Source: Pseudorhodoferax soli (GTDB lineage Bacteria; Pseudomonadota; Gammaproteobacteria; Burkholderiales; Burkholderiaceae_C). From it: a stretch of 64,000 nucleotides of DNA. The stretch is from positions 1 through 64,000 of the forward strand of contig NZ_QPJK01000016.1 of the NCBI RefSeq assembly GCF_003337555.1, read 5' to 3'. The translations under genes and the position numbers were made by a program. Positions 45,631-55,343 of the stretch are shown one piece after another. Under the pieces are notes generated by a model, which saw only the letters and a list, made by a program, of their open reading frames with translations, did not search any database and was not told where the DNA came from. Each line of letters starts with the position of its first letter. Positions within the stretch are counted from its first letter, which is position 1.

Positions 45631-46629
45631 ATGGACGATCTGTTTTCCGACGCGGTCGCGCAACTGCTGCGCGACCTTTCCACCCCCGACGCCGTGCGCG
45701 CCATCGAGGCCGGCGGCGAGCACCGCACGCTCTGGCAGGCCATCGAGGACGCCGGCTTTGCCGACGCGCTCGTGCCCGAGGCCCAGGGCGGCGCGGGCCT
45801 CGCGCTGCACGAGGTCTTCGGCGTGCTGAGCCTGTGCGGCACGCATGCCGTGCCCGTGCCGCTCGGCGAGACCGTGCTCGCGCGGGGCTGGCTGGCGCGC
45901 GCTGGCGTGGCCGTGCCGAAAGGCAGCACCGTGTTCGCCGAGGCCGAAGCCACGACGGACGCGGTCATCTGCCCGCTCGTGCGCACGGGCCGTGTGGCCG
46001 ACCAGGTGCTGGTCGCGCGCGGGGGCACGCTGCGCTTGCTGCCCGCCGCCACGGCACAGGCCACGCCGGCCGGCTTCGTGCTCGACGTGGCGCTGCGCTG
46101 GACGGCGCAGGCCTGGGAGGCCGGCACGCCAGTGACTGGCGATGCGCAGGAACTGCGCTTGCTGCAGGCCGCCCTGTACGCAGCCCAGTTGGCCGGTGCG
46201 CTGCGCGCGGCCTTCGACCGCACCCTGGCCTATGCCAACGAGCGTCAGCAGTTCGGCCGGCCGATCGGCAAGTTCCAGGCGATCCAGCACCAGTTGGCCC
46301 AGATGGCGGAGCACGTCTTCGCCGCGCGCACCGCTGCGCAACTCGGCTGCCGCGCCGAGGGCCTCGTGCCGCAGGCGCTGCAGGTGGCCATCGCCAAGGC
46401 CCGCACCAGCGAGGCCGCGCTCGAAGTGGCCGGCATGGCCCACGCCATCCACGGCGCCATCGGGTTCACAGCCGAGTTCGACCTGCAGATCTTCACGCGC
46501 CGGCTGCACGCCTGGCGCCAGGCTGCGGGCAGCGAGTCGTACTGGCACGGCGTGGCCGGCCGTCACCACCTGGACAGCGGCAACGCCCTGGTGCTCGATA
46601 CGATCCGCGCCGCCACCACCGTCCACTGA
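45631..46629 (+). CDS. Acyl-CoA dehydrogenase-family protein, smaller subunit of a pair
   Basis: A 332-residue acyl-CoA dehydrogenase-like protein. The N-terminal helices and C-terminal helical bundle (ANERQQFGRPIGKFQAIQHQ, MAHAIHGAIGFTAEFDLQIF) are typical, but the EPGAGSD flavin motif of the middle domain is missing. This fits a partner subunit that completes the flavin or substrate site of the preceding protein. It should not be annotated as an independent dehydrogenase. Confidence 0.9.
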   Translation: MDDLFSDAVAQLLRDLSTPDAVRAIEAGGEHRTLWQAIEDAGFADALVPEAQGGAGLALHEVFGVLSLCGTHAVPVPLGETVLARGWLARAGVAVPKGSTVFAEAEATTDAVICPLVRTGRVADQVLVARGGTLRLLPAATAQATPAGFVLDVALRWTAQAWEAGTPVTGDAQELRLLQAALYAAQLAGALRAAFDRTLAYANERQQFGRPIGKFQAIQHQLAQMAEHVFAARTAAQLGCRAEGLVPQALQVAIAKARTSEAALEVAGMAHAIHGAIGFTAEFDLQIFTRRLHAWRQAAGSESYWHGVAGRHHLDSGNALVLDTIRAATTVH

Positions 46630-46644
46630 ACCGCGAGAACACCC

Positions 46645-47433
46645 ATGAGCTTTCTGACCACCGAGCGCGATGGCGCCATCCTCACCCTGACCATGAACCA
46701 GCCGGAGACGCGCAACGCGCTGACCGGCAACACGGCTGTCGACGAGTTCGTACAGGCTTGCGAAGCGATCCGCCGGGACACCTCGGTGCGCGCCGTGATC
46801 ATCACGGGCACTGGCCCCGTGTTCAGCTCGGGCGGCAACGTCAAGGACATGCAGCGCTTCTTTGGCGACACCTTGTCGCCCGAGGTGATCCGCGAGGAGT
46901 ACCGCAACGGCATCCAGCGCATTCCCAAGGCGCTCTACAACCTGGACGTGCCCACGATCTGTGCCATCAACGGCCCGGCCATCGGCGCCGGGCTGGACCT
47001 GACCTGCATGTGCGACATCCGCATCGCCTCGGAGAACGCCACCTTCGCCGAGAGCTTCGTGAAGGTCGGCATCGTGCCCGGCGATGGCGGCGCCTGGCTG
47101 CTGCCGCGCGCAGTCGGCATGTCCAAGGCCGCCGAGATGGCGTTCACGGGCGAGGCGCTCAATGCGCAGCAGGCGCTGGCCTGCGGCCTGGTGTCGCGCG
47201 TGGTGCCCGCCGAGGCGCTGATGGCCGAGGCGCGCACGCTGGCGGCCAAGATCGCAGTGAATCCGGGCGGCGTGCTGCGCATGACCAAGCGGTTGCTGCG
47301 CGAAGGCCAGAACAGCACGCTGGAATCGCTGCTGGAGATGTCTGCCGGCTACCAGGCCATCGCGCACAAGACGGCCGACCACGAGGAAGCCGTGCGCGCC
47401 TTCATGGAAAAGCGCGCGCCCAAGTTCAGCTGA
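46645..47433 (+). CDS. Enoyl-CoA hydratase/isomerase (crotonase) family protein
   Basis: A 262-residue crotonase. Landmarks are LTMNQPETRNALTGN, the oxyanion-hole segment FSSGGNVKDMQRFFGD, NGPAIGAGLDLTCMCDIRIA and the catalytic-region SFVKVGIVPGDGGAW. It follows the dehydrogenase pair by 15 bases and is the last gene of the Bug-CaiB operon. Its stop abuts the convergent ogt stop with no gap. Confidence 0.94.
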   Translation: MSFLTTERDGAILTLTMNQPETRNALTGNTAVDEFVQACEAIRRDTSVRAVIITGTGPVFSSGGNVKDMQRFFGDTLSPEVIREEYRNGIQRIPKALYNLDVPTICAINGPAIGAGLDLTCMCDIRIASENATFAESFVKVGIVPGDGGAWLLPRAVGMSKAAEMAFTGEALNAQQALACGLVSRVVPAEALMAEARTLAAKIAVNPGGVLRMTKRLLREGQNSTLESLLEMSAGYQAIAHKTADHEEAVRAFMEKRAPKFS

Positions 47434-47970
47434 TCAGTCGAACAGGCCGGGCGCGCCGAACGCGGCGTGCTCGGCCAGCAGCATGCGCAGCTTGGTGTCC
47501 ACGCCGCCGGGCGCCGAGAAGCCGCCCGAGCGCGCGCCCGCCGCCAGGATGCGGTGGCATGGCACGATGGGCGCGAAGGGGTTGAGGCCCAGCGCCTGGC
47601 CGACCGCACGCGCGGCGCCGGGGTCGCCGATGTCGGCCGCCAGTTCGCCGTAGGTGATGGTGCGGCCCGGCGGAATGGCCCGGGCACGCGCGTAGACGCG
47701 CTGGTGGAAGAGCGCGATGCCGTGCATGTCGAGAGCCACGTCCAGCAGGCCATCGTGCGCGCCTTCGAGCAGGGCGATGGTGCGGTCGGCCGCGCGGCGC
47801 ACGGCGTCGGGCGGCGTGGCGATCTGTGCGCCGGGCAGGCGCTGCTGCAGCCGGGCCAGCAGCCGCGCATCGCTGTGGTCGGGCAATTGCACCGACGCGA
47901 TGCCGCGCACGGACCAACCCATGCCACAGCGGCCGATGGACGTGTCGAACAGGTACAGGCCGGTGGTCAC
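47434..47970 (-). CDS. ogt: Methylated-DNA--protein-cysteine methyltransferase
   Basis: A 178-residue suicide repair protein that removes alkyl groups from O6-alkylguanine. The active site PCHRI has Cys138, preceded by the helix-turn-helix-like IPPGRTITYGELAADIGDPGAARAVG region that contacts DNA. The N-terminal domain is of the Ogt type rather than Ada. It is likely an independent gene; the histidine phosphatase gene lies 24 bases upstream on the same strand. Confidence 0.94.
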   Translation of the reverse strand: MTTGLYLFDTSIGRCGMGWSVRGIASVQLPDHSDARLLARLQQRLPGAQIATPPDAVRRAADRTIALLEGAHDGLLDVALDMHGIALFHQRVYARARAIPPGRTITYGELAADIGDPGAARAVGQALGLNPFAPIVPCHRILAAGARSGGFSAPGGVDTKLRMLLAEHAAFGAPGLFD

Positions 47971-47994
47971 GTCGCCATGGCCTGGCGCACAGGC

Positions 47995-48654
47995 TCAGGC
48001 GAGGTTCGGCGCGGCGTCTGCCACGGCGGCAGTGCCGAGCCGGGTGACGGTCCAGCCCGCGCCTGCACGGTCGAAGCGCAGCGGCGTGGCGTTTGAAAGC
48101 AGTGCCGCATCGAGCACGACGCCCAGCGCGCTGGCCAGCACATGCAGGGTGCCGCCATGGGCGACGACCACGACGGGCGCCGGATGCGCCACGGCGTCGC
48201 CCAGCGCGGCCAGGGTGCGCTCCACGAACTGGTCGAGCGTCTCGCCGCCCTCGGGCGCACAGTCCCAATCGATGTTGGCCGACGACGAGCCGATCAGCGC
48301 GCCGAAGTGGCGCTCGCGCAGGCCGGCGTGCAGACGCTCTTCGCGGGCCAGCCGGCGCGCGACGGTGCGGGCGGTGGTCAGCGCGCGCGGTGCATCGCTG
48401 CAGACGATGTGCACGCCCTCCTCATGGCCCGCCAGTTCTTCGGCCAGCAAGGCAGCAGCCTGCTCGGCCTGGGCCAGGCCGGTCTCATTCAACGGTTCGT
48501 CGATGCTCTGGAAGATGCGCAGCGCGTTGCGCGCGGTCTGCCCGTGGCGCAGGAAGTAGAAGCGCTGCAAGCCCTCGGGCAGCTTGCAGCCTGCGGCGCA
48601 CAGCACCGGCAGGCGCTCCAGGCCACGGCTCACGTGGAGCGGTGCAGTTGCCAT
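47995..48654 (-). CDS. Histidine phosphatase-family protein (phosphoglycerate-mutase-like)
   Basis: A 219-residue member of the histidine phosphatase superfamily. The phospho-His motif RHG is in FYFLRHGQTARNALRIFQS and the second His is in VVVVAHGGTLHVLAS. The N-terminal 25 residues are an extension before the fold. The substrate is unknown; members dephosphorylate sugars, nucleotides or cobalamin precursors. It is 8 bases after accA on the same strand. Confidence 0.92.
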   Translation of the reverse strand: MATAPLHVSRGLERLPVLCAAGCKLPEGLQRFYFLRHGQTARNALRIFQSIDEPLNETGLAQAEQAAALLAEELAGHEEGVHIVCSDAPRALTTARTVARRLAREERLHAGLRERHFGALIGSSSANIDWDCAPEGGETLDQFVERTLAALGDAVAHPAPVVVVAHGGTLHVLASALGVVLDAALLSNATPLRFDRAGAGWTVTRLGTAAVADAAPNLA

Positions 48655-48662
48655 GGCGCGGC

Positions 48663-49637
48663 CTACTTCTCGGCCTTGGTGTCGTTGAAGCGGCCGTAGC
48701 TCTGCAGCCGCTCATAACGCCGATCGGTCAGTTCCTTGACCTTGAGGTCGCTGACCTGGCGGAACGCGTCGTTGAGGCCGCGCTTGAGGAAGGCGGCCAT
48801 CTGCTTGTGGTCGCGGTGCGCGCCGCCCACCGGCTCGTTGACGATCTTGTCGATCAGGCCCAAGGCCTTGAGCCGGTGCGCGGTGATGCCCAGTGCATCT
48901 GCAGCGTCCTGCGCGCGGTCGGAGGTCTTCCAGAGGATGGAAGCGCAGCCTTCGGGGCTGATCACCGAGTAGATCGAGTACTGCAGCATCAGCACCTGGT
49001 CGGCCACGGCGATGGCCAGCGCACCGCCGGAGCCGCCCTCGCCGATGATGGTGGTGATGATGGGCACCTCGAGCTGCGCCATCTCGAAGATGTTGCGGCC
49101 GATGGCTTCGGACTGGCCGCGCTCTTCGGCGTCGATGCCGGGGTAGGCGCCCGGCGTGTCGACGAAGGTGAACACCGGCAGCTTGAACTTTTCGGCCGTC
49201 TTCATGAGCCGCAGCGCCTTGCGGTAGCCCTCGGGCTTGGTCATGCCGAAGTTGCGCAGCGCACGTTCCTTGGTGTCGCGGCCCTTCTGGTGGCCCAGCA
49301 CCATGCAGGCATGGCCGTTGAAGCGCGCCAGGCCGCCGACGATGGACAGGTCGTCGGAGAAATGCCGGTCGCCGTGCATCTCGACGAAGTCGGTGAAGAT
49401 CTCGTTCACGTAGTCGAGCGTGTAAGGCCGCTCGGCATGGCGCGCGATCTTGGTGATCTGCCACGGCGACAGCACGCCGTAGATGTCCTTGGTCAGCTGC
49501 AGGCTCTTCTTGCCGAGCTGGTCGATCTCGGCCGAGATGTCGACCGCGGATTCGGTCTGCACATAGCGCAACTCTTCGATCTTGGATTCGAGGTCCGCAA
49601 TGGGCTGTTCGAAATCGAGGAAGGTTCTTTTGGGCAA
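48663..49637 (-). CDS. accA: Acetyl-CoA carboxylase carboxyltransferase alpha subunit
   Basis: A 324-residue subunit that, with AccD, transfers carboxyl from biotin to acetyl-CoA for fatty-acid synthesis. The start is a TTG at 49637, five bases after a GGAG site; it gives the usual N-terminus [20 protein letters not shown], whereas the first ATG at 49703 adds 22 residues and overlaps the glycosylase gene. Landmarks are [38 protein letters not shown] and [12 protein letters not shown]. It is the third gene of a cysS-glycosylase-accA unit. Confidence 0.96.
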   Translation of the reverse strand: MPKRTFLDFEQPIADLESKIEELRYVQTESAVDISAEIDQLGKKSLQLTKDIYGVLSPWQITKIARHAERPYTLDYVNEIFTDFVEMHGDRHFSDDLSIVGGLARFNGHACMVLGHQKGRDTKERALRNFGMTKPEGYRKALRLMKTAEKFKLPVFTFVDTPGAYPGIDAEERGQSEAIGRNIFEMAQLEVPIITTIIGEGGSGGALAIAVADQVLMLQYSIYSVISPEGCASILWKTSDRAQDAADALGITAHRLKALGLIDKIVNEPVGGAHRDHKQMAAFLKRGLNDAFRQVSDLKVKELTDRRYERLQSYGRFNDTKAEK

Positions 49638-49657
49638 AGCCGCTCCTTCAGTGTTCT

Positions 49658-50323
49658 TCAGTACCCGACCGGCAGCGGGTCGAGCGATCGCCAAATATAC
49701 CAAGTGGCCACGCTGGCAAAGGGGGCCCAGGCGGCCGCCACTTCACGCAGATCGCTGCGGCTCACCGGGTCTCCGGAAAAGTAGTTCTGGCTCACGCCGT
49801 TGATGAGCCCGATGTCGTCCAGCGGCAGCACGTTGGGCCGCATGAGGTGGAAGATCAGGAACATCTCGGCGGTCCAGCGGCCGATGCCGCGGATCGCGAC
49901 GAGCTCGGCGATGATGGCTTCGTCCTCCATCGCGTGCCAGTCGCGCACGTGCAGCGCACCGGATTCGAAGTGCAGCGCCAGGTCGACCAGGTACTCCACC
50001 TTGCGCGCCGACAGGCCGGCCGCACGCATGTCGTCGACCTTGAGCTTGAGCACGCTGGCCGGCGTCAACTCGCTGGGCAGCAGTGCGAAGCGGTCCCACA
50101 CGGTCTGCGCAGCCTTGACCGAGATCTGCTGGCCGATGATGCTGCGCGCCAGCGTGATGAAGGCGTCGCCGCGCGTCTCCAGGCAGGCGTCGCCGAACTG
50201 CGGGATCAGCCGCTTCATGACGCGGTCCTTGCGCACCAGGTGGCGGCAGGCGTCCTGCCAGTACTCCGGCGTGTAGACCTGAACCACGGGCATGTCGGCC
50301 ATCTTGCGTGCCCTAGCCGCCAT
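49658..50323 (-). CDS. DNA-3-methyladenine glycosylase II-like (AlkA family)
   Basis: A 221-residue base-excision glycosylase. The helix-hairpin-helix [18 protein letters not shown] and the catalytic Asp in [13 protein letters not shown] define the HhH-GPD superfamily; no iron-sulfur cysteine cluster is present, which excludes EndoIII/MutY. A later ATG would trim up to ten residues. It lies between cysS and accA, an order kept in many Burkholderiales. Confidence 0.93.
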   Translation of the reverse strand: MAARARKMADMPVVQVYTPEYWQDACRHLVRKDRVMKRLIPQFGDACLETRGDAFITLARSIIGQQISVKAAQTVWDRFALLPSELTPASVLKLKVDDMRAAGLSARKVEYLVDLALHFESGALHVRDWHAMEDEAIIAELVAIRGIGRWTAEMFLIFHLMRPNVLPLDDIGLINGVSQNYFSGDPVSRSDLREVAAAWAPFASVATWYIWRSLDPLPVGY

Positions 50324-50368
50324 GGGCCATCCTCGCCGCGCCAGCGCGCGGCGCCTGGGGAGCCTGTA

Positions 50369-51772
50369 TCACTGCGCGGCCTCCCAGGTGGTACCGGTCG
50401 GGCTGTCCTTCAGCACCACGCCCTGCGCCAGCAGGCTCTTGCGGATGCGGTCGGCTTCGGCGAAGTCCTTGGCAGCCTTGGCGGCTGCGCGTGCGGTGAT
50501 GGCTGCGGCGATGGCGTCGGGCGACAGGCCCGCGGCCGCGTCGGAGGAAGCCTCCGCGGCGCGCCATTGCTTGAACGCCACGGGGTCGCCCTGCAGCAGG
50601 CCCAGCGTGCCAGCCAATGCCTTGAGCAGCCCGGCGGTCTCGACCGAGCGCGTGCGGTTGACCTCGGCTGCAAGGTCGAACAGCACGGCCACGGCCTCGG
50701 GTGTGCCGAAGTCCTCGTCCATCGCGGCCTTGAAGCGGGCGGCTTGCGGCTGGGCCCAGTCGATCGCCACAGTCGCAGGCGCCACAGACTCGAGCGCCGT
50801 GTACAGGCGGCGCAGCGCACTGCGGGCGTCGTCCAGATGGGCATCGCTGTAGTTCAGCGGGCTGCGGTAGTGCGTGCGCACCATGAAGAAGCGCAGCGTC
50901 TCGGCGTCGTACTTCTTGAGCACCTCGCGGATGGTGAAGAAGTTTCCGAGGCTCTTGGACATCTTCTCGTTGTCCACGCGCACGAAGCCGTTGTGCACCC
51001 AGAAACGCGCCAGCAGCTTGCCGCTCGCGCCCTCGCTCTGGGCGATCTCGTTCTCGTGGTGGGGGAACTGCAGGTCGGCACCGCCGCCATGCAGGTCGAA
51101 GCTCTCACCGAGCAACGCGCAGCTCATGGCCGAGCATTCGATGTGCCAGCCAGGCCGGCCCCGGCCGAACGGGCCGTCCCACTGCGCATCGGCCGGCTCC
51201 TCGGGCTTGGCGGCCTTCCACAGCACGAAGTCGAGCGGGTCGTCCTTGCCATCGAGCACGGCCACGCGCTCGCCGGCCCGCAACTCGTCCAACGACTTGC
51301 CCGACAGCTTGCCGTAGCCGGGGAACTTGCGCACCGCAAAGTTCACGTCGCCGCTGCTGGCACGGTACGCCAGGGCCTTGCCCTCCAGCGTCTCGATCAG
51401 GCTCAGCATCTGCGGCACGTATTCGGTGGCACGCGGCTCGTGCGTGGGCGGCTCGATGCCCAGCGCGCCGATGTCCTGGTGCATGGCCGCCGTCATCTCG
51501 TCGGTCAACGCGCGGATGGTGATGCCGCGCTCGACGGCGCGGCGGATGATCTTGTCGTCGATGTCGGTGATGTTGCGCACATACGTCACGCGCAGGCCGC
51601 TGCACTTGAGCCAGCGCTGCACCACGTCGAACGCCATCATCATGCGGGCATGGCCCACATGGCACAGGTCGTAGATCGTCATGCCGCAGACGTACATGCG
51701 GACATGGCCGGGCTCGATCGGCGAAAAAACGTCCAAAGCACGCGTCAGCGTGTTGTAGATGCGCAAACTCAT
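50369..51772 (-). CDS. cysS: Cysteinyl-tRNA synthetase
   Basis: A 467-residue class I aminoacyl-tRNA synthetase. It shows the [18 protein letters not shown] region with the HIGH-type signature (HVGH) and zinc-ligand Cys, [20 protein letters not shown], and KMSKS in [14 protein letters not shown]. The ATG at 51772 gives the usual MSLRIYNTL start. The length is close to that of E. coli (461). It is the first gene of the unit that continues into the glycosylase and accA. Confidence 0.97.
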   Translation of the reverse strand: MSLRIYNTLTRALDVFSPIEPGHVRMYVCGMTIYDLCHVGHARMMMAFDVVQRWLKCSGLRVTYVRNITDIDDKIIRRAVERGITIRALTDEMTAAMHQDIGALGIEPPTHEPRATEYVPQMLSLIETLEGKALAYRASSGDVNFAVRKFPGYGKLSGKSLDELRAGERVAVLDGKDDPLDFVLWKAAKPEEPADAQWDGPFGRGRPGWHIECSAMSCALLGESFDLHGGGADLQFPHHENEIAQSEGASGKLLARFWVHNGFVRVDNEKMSKSLGNFFTIREVLKKYDAETLRFFMVRTHYRSPLNYSDAHLDDARSALRRLYTALESVAPATVAIDWAQPQAARFKAAMDEDFGTPEAVAVLFDLAAEVNRTRSVETAGLLKALAGTLGLLQGDPVAFKQWRAAEASSDAAAGLSPDAIAAAITARAAAKAAKDFAEADRIRKSLLAQGVVLKDSPTGTTWEAAQ

Positions 51773-51956
51773 GGAATCCGGGGAAAACACAGGACTGCTC
51801 GAAGACATCCTGGGGGTCGACCGGGCCGTCAAGGCCCGCTTTCACGAGGGTGGCTGCACTGGCGCTGCGCCTGGCCGCACACCCCCCTCGGCTAGAATCG
51901 CCGGCATTCTATAGCCGCGTGCGCAGGCTGTCTTTACGTATTCCGCAAGAGGTTCT

Positions 51957-52532
51957 ATGAAGCAAGCGCTGTCCCGCATCCTGCCCCGTACGCGCATGTT
52001 GGTGGCACGCGTGCTGGTGCTCGCCGGTGCGGCGTGCGCCGGCCAGGCCGCCATCGCGCAGGCCGATCCCTACGCCGAAGTGGGCCAACTCGTGCGCACC
52101 GGCAAGCTGGCCGAGGCCAGCACCAAGGTCGAGCAGTACCTGGCCGGCAAGCCGCGCGATCCTCAGATGCGCTTCCTCAAAAGCGTGGTGCAGACCGAGC
52201 AGGGCAAGCCCGACGAAGCGGTCGAGACGCTCACGCAGATCACGCAGGAATTCCCGGAGCTGCCCGAGCCGTACAACAACCTCGCCGTGCTCTACGCAGG
52301 CCAGAACCAGTACGACAAGGCGCGCACGGCGCTGGAGATGGCGATCCGCCTGAACCCGAACTACGCCACCGCGCACGAGAACCTGGGGGATGTCTACGCC
52401 AAGCTGGCCAGCCAGTCCTATGGCCGCTCTTTGCAACTGCAGGCCAACAACCCGCAGGCCACGCAGAAGGTCGCGGCACTTGCCACGATGCTGGCACCCC
52501 AGGCCGCCAAGCCGCGCGCGCCCAGCAAGTAA
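51957..52532 (+). CDS. Tetratricopeptide-repeat secreted protein
   Basis: A 191-residue exported protein with a signal peptide (residues 1-36, ending AAIAQA) and about three TPR units, including VVQTEQGKPDEAVETLTQI, PYNNLAVLYAGQNQYDKARTA and ATAHENLGDVYAKLASQSY. The C-terminus is Ala/Pro/Lys-rich. TPRs mediate protein contacts; a partner is not visible. It is divergent from cysS and precedes the cyclophilin genes by 70 bases, an arrangement common in this bacterial order. Confidence 0.92.
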   Translation: MKQALSRILPRTRMLVARVLVLAGAACAGQAAIAQADPYAEVGQLVRTGKLAEASTKVEQYLAGKPRDPQMRFLKSVVQTEQGKPDEAVETLTQITQEFPELPEPYNNLAVLYAGQNQYDKARTALEMAIRLNPNYATAHENLGDVYAKLASQSYGRSLQLQANNPQATQKVAALATMLAPQAAKPRAPSK

Positions 52533-52602
52533 GTTCGTGCTCCGCCGCGCCGGGCCGCAAGGCTGCAGCGCGCATTGTTTTGTCCAACCACCTAGTCGCT
52601 CC

Positions 52603-53193
52603 ATGACCGCTCGCCTGTTTCCGTTGTCGCGCCGCGCCCTCGTGTTGGCCGCCGGCCTTGCCCTCGCCCCGCTGACCCAGGCCGCCGATGCACCGCGCGT
52701 GCTGTTCAAGACCAGCGTGGGCAGCTTCACGGTCGAGGTCTACCCTGACAAAGCGCCCAAGACGGTGGAGAACTTCCTGCAGTACGTGCGCGAGAAGCAC
52801 TACGACGGCACCATCTTCCACCGCGTGATTCCCAACTTCATGGCCCAGGGCGGCGGCTACGACCAGAACTACAAGGAAAAGCCGACGCGCGCGCCCGTCA
52901 CCAATGAAGCCAGCAATGGCCTGAAGAACGACACCTACACCATCGCGATGGCGCGCACGGGCGAGCCGCATTCGGCCACCTCGCAGTTCTTCATCAACGT
53001 CAACGACAACGCCTTCCTGAACCACACCGCCCCCACGCCGCGGGGCTGGGGTTACACGGTGTTCGGCAAGGTCGTCGCCGGCATGGACGTGGTACAAAAG
53101 ATCAAGGCCGTGCCGACCGGCCCGGGCGGCCCCTTCCCGACGGATGTGCCGCAAACGCCCATCCTCATCCAATCCGCAACACTGGTGAAATGA
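52603..53193 (+). CDS. ppiA: Peptidyl-prolyl cis-trans isomerase, periplasmic cyclophilin
   Basis: A 196-residue cyclophilin with a signal peptide ([17 protein letters not shown] to QAAD). The catalytic [29 protein letters not shown] and [17 protein letters not shown] are intact. It would speed proline isomerisation during periplasmic protein folding. The cytoplasmic paralogue starts one base after its stop. Confidence 0.95.
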   Translation: MTARLFPLSRRALVLAAGLALAPLTQAADAPRVLFKTSVGSFTVEVYPDKAPKTVENFLQYVREKHYDGTIFHRVIPNFMAQGGGYDQNYKEKPTRAPVTNEASNGLKNDTYTIAMARTGEPHSATSQFFINVNDNAFLNHTAPTPRGWGYTVFGKVVAGMDVVQKIKAVPTGPGGPFPTDVPQTPILIQSATLVK

Positions 53194-53194
53194 C

Positions 53195-53701
53195 ATGAGC
53201 CAACCCCAAGTCGAACTGCACATTGCCAACTACGGCGTCATCACGCTGGAACTGGACGCCGAGAAGGCGCCCAAGTCGGCAGAGAACTTCCTGGCCTATG
53301 TGAAGAAGGGCCACTACGACAACACCATCTTCCACCGCGTGATCCCGGGCTTCATGGTCCAGGGCGGTGGCTTCGAACCGGGCATGAAGCAGAAGAGTTC
53401 CGACGCGCCGATCAACAACGAGGCCAACAACGGCCTGAAGAACGACAAGTACACGGTCGCAATGGCTCGTACCAACGACCCGCACTCGGCCACGGCCCAG
53501 TTCTTCATCAACGTGGTCGACAACGCATTTCTGAACCACACCGCGCCCTCGGCCCAGGGTTGGGGCTATGCCGTGTTCGGCAAGGTCGTCGGCGGCACCG
53601 AGATCGTCGACAAGCTCAAGGCGGTGAAGACGGGCCGCAAGGGTTTCCACGACGACGTGCCCGTCGAAGACCTGGTCATCGAAAAGGCAGTCGCACTCTG
53701 A
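53195..53701 (+). CDS. ppiB: Peptidyl-prolyl cis-trans isomerase, cytoplasmic cyclophilin
   Basis: A 168-residue cyclophilin without a signal peptide. It has [35 protein letters not shown] and [18 protein letters not shown]. It is closely related to the preceding periplasmic copy. Its TGA overlaps the lpxH ATG by one base, so the downstream gene is probably translationally coupled. Confidence 0.95.
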   Translation: MSQPQVELHIANYGVITLELDAEKAPKSAENFLAYVKKGHYDNTIFHRVIPGFMVQGGGFEPGMKQKSSDAPINNEANNGLKNDKYTVAMARTNDPHSATAQFFINVVDNAFLNHTAPSAQGWGYAVFGKVVGGTEIVDKLKAVKTGRKGFHDDVPVEDLVIEKAVAL

Positions 53702-54513
53702 TGCAGCCGCAGCCGGCCCTGCCGACGTTCGCCGAGCTCGTCGCGCCGGGCGACTGGCGCAGCATCGAACTGCTGTCCGATGTGCATTTGCGTCCTGAGG
53801 AGCCGGCCACGTTCGCCGCCTGGCAGCAGGCCATCACGCAGAGCCGAGCCGATGCGCTGTTCATGCTCGGTGATCTGTTCGAGGTTTGGGTCGGCGACGA
53901 CGCACTGGACCCGGCCATGGGCGACGACAGCCCGCTCGGGCAGTTCGAACGCCAGTGCGCCGAAGTGATTCGGTCCGTGTCGGCGCAGCGGCCCGTGTAC
54001 TTCATGCACGGCAACCGCGATTTCCTGTTCGGCCCCGCGGGGCTGGCCGCCACCGGCATGCAGTTGCTGCAGGACCCCACGGTGCTGGTTTTCGGTGGCC
54101 GCCGGTGGCTGCTGAGCCATGGCGACGCGCTGTGCCTGGACGACGTGGCCTACCAGCAGTTCCGCCTGCAGGTGCAGAACCCGGCCTGGCAGAAGGCCTC
54201 GCTGCAGCATCCGCTGGCCATGCGCCGGCAGATGGCGCGGCAGATCCGCCAGGCCAGCGAGCAGCGCAAGGACCAGGGGCTGGGCTATGCCGACGTCGAT
54301 ACCGGCGCGGCCCGTGCCTGGCTGCACGCCGCGCAGAGCGGCACACTCATCCACGGCCACACCCACATGCCGGCCGACCACGATCTCGGCGAAGGCCTTC
54401 AGCGCATCGTGATGAGCGACTGGGAAGCCACCGCCCGACCGCCGCGGCTGGAGTTGCTGCGGCTGGCCATCGACGCCCCGCACCGGCGCATTGCCGTCAC
54501 GCCCGCCGCATGA
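53701..54513 (+). CDS. lpxH: UDP-2,3-diacylglucosamine diphosphatase
   Basis: A 270-residue calcineurin-type metallophosphatase that converts UDP-2,3-diacylglucosamine to lipid X in lipid A synthesis. The five metal motifs are visible: LLSDVHL, MLGDLFEVWVGDD, MHGNRDFL, LSHGDALC and IHGHTHMP. It overlaps ppiB by one base and mtfA by four (ATGA). Confidence 0.95.
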   Translation: MQPQPALPTFAELVAPGDWRSIELLSDVHLRPEEPATFAAWQQAITQSRADALFMLGDLFEVWVGDDALDPAMGDDSPLGQFERQCAEVIRSVSAQRPVYFMHGNRDFLFGPAGLAATGMQLLQDPTVLVFGGRRWLLSHGDALCLDDVAYQQFRLQVQNPAWQKASLQHPLAMRRQMARQIRQASEQRKDQGLGYADVDTGAARAWLHAAQSGTLIHGHTHMPADHDLGEGLQRIVMSDWEATARPPRLELLRLAIDAPHRRIAVTPAA

Positions 54514-55343
54514 GCGGCGGCTGGGGCCGACTGCTGCGCTGGTGGCAGCGCGCACCACGGGCCATCCCCGATCCGCTGTGGCAAGCCGTGCTGGCCGACT
54601 ACGGCTTTCTGCAAACCCTCTCCCCCGACGAACAGCAAGGCTTGCGCGCCCTCTGCACCGAATTCCTTGCGGAGAAGGAATTCCACGGCGCTGGCGGCTT
54701 GCAGGTCACGGATCCCATGGCGATCGCCATCGCGGCGCAGGCCTGCCTGCCCTTGCTGCACCTCACCGCCCGCCCGGATGGAGGCACGCCTGGCCGCGGC
54801 TCCGTGCTGCGCTGGTACGCCGACTTCGTCGGCATCGTGGTACAGCCAGGCGAAGTCGTTGCGCGCCGAGAGTCTATCGACGAGACCGGCGTGGTTCATG
54901 CCTACGATGAAGTGCTGGCCGGCGAGGCCATGGAGCAGGGCCCGATCATGCTGAGCTGGCAAGCCGTGCGCGAGGCTGGCGACAGCGCGGACGCGGGCTA
55001 CAACGTGGTCATCCACGAGTTCGCGCACAAGCTGGACATGGCCGACGGCGCGCCGGATGGTTGCCCGCCCTTGCCGCCTGGCTTCATGGGCGCGCGCAGC
55101 GCCACGCAGGCGCGACGGCAGTGGCTTGAGGTCTGGGAGGGAGCCTATGCGCAGTTCTGCGACCAGGTCGTGGTCGCGGAGCGCTTCGGCGGGGAGATGC
55201 CCTGGCTGGACAGCTATGGAAGCCAAAGCCTGGATGAATTCTTCGCGGTGGCTTGCGAGGCCTACTTCGTGAACCGTCCGCGCTTCAGCGCGGACTTCGC
55301 CAACTTGCTGCCGTTGCTCGACGCGTTCTTCCGTCCGGCTTGA
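54510..55343 (+). CDS. mtfA: M90-family zinc metallopeptidase (MtfA-like)
   Basis: A 277-residue zinc-dependent aminopeptidase homologue. The zinc motif HEFAH (His169, Glu170, His173) sits in YNVVIHEFAHKLDMADG, and the third-ligand region is ESLDEFFAVACEAYF-like (QSLDEFFAVACEAYFVNRP). E. coli MtfA binds the regulator Mlc. Its start overlaps the lpxH stop (ATGA). It faces the convergent LysR gene with adjoining stops. Confidence 0.93.
   Translation: MSGGWGRLLRWWQRAPRAIPDPLWQAVLADYGFLQTLSPDEQQGLRALCTEFLAEKEFHGAGGLQVTDPMAIAIAAQACLPLLHLTARPDGGTPGRGSVLRWYADFVGIVVQPGEVVARRESIDETGVVHAYDEVLAGEAMEQGPIMLSWQAVREAGDSADAGYNVVIHEFAHKLDMADGAPDGCPPLPPGFMGARSATQARRQWLEVWEGAYAQFCDQVVVAERFGGEMPWLDSYGSQSLDEFFAVACEAYFVNRPRFSADFANLLPLLDAFFRPA

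Noticed and set aside
51893-51898. TAGAAT as a -10 element for the TPR gene
   Set aside because: No acceptable -35 hexamer was found at 16-18 bases upstream, so it was not listed as a promoter.
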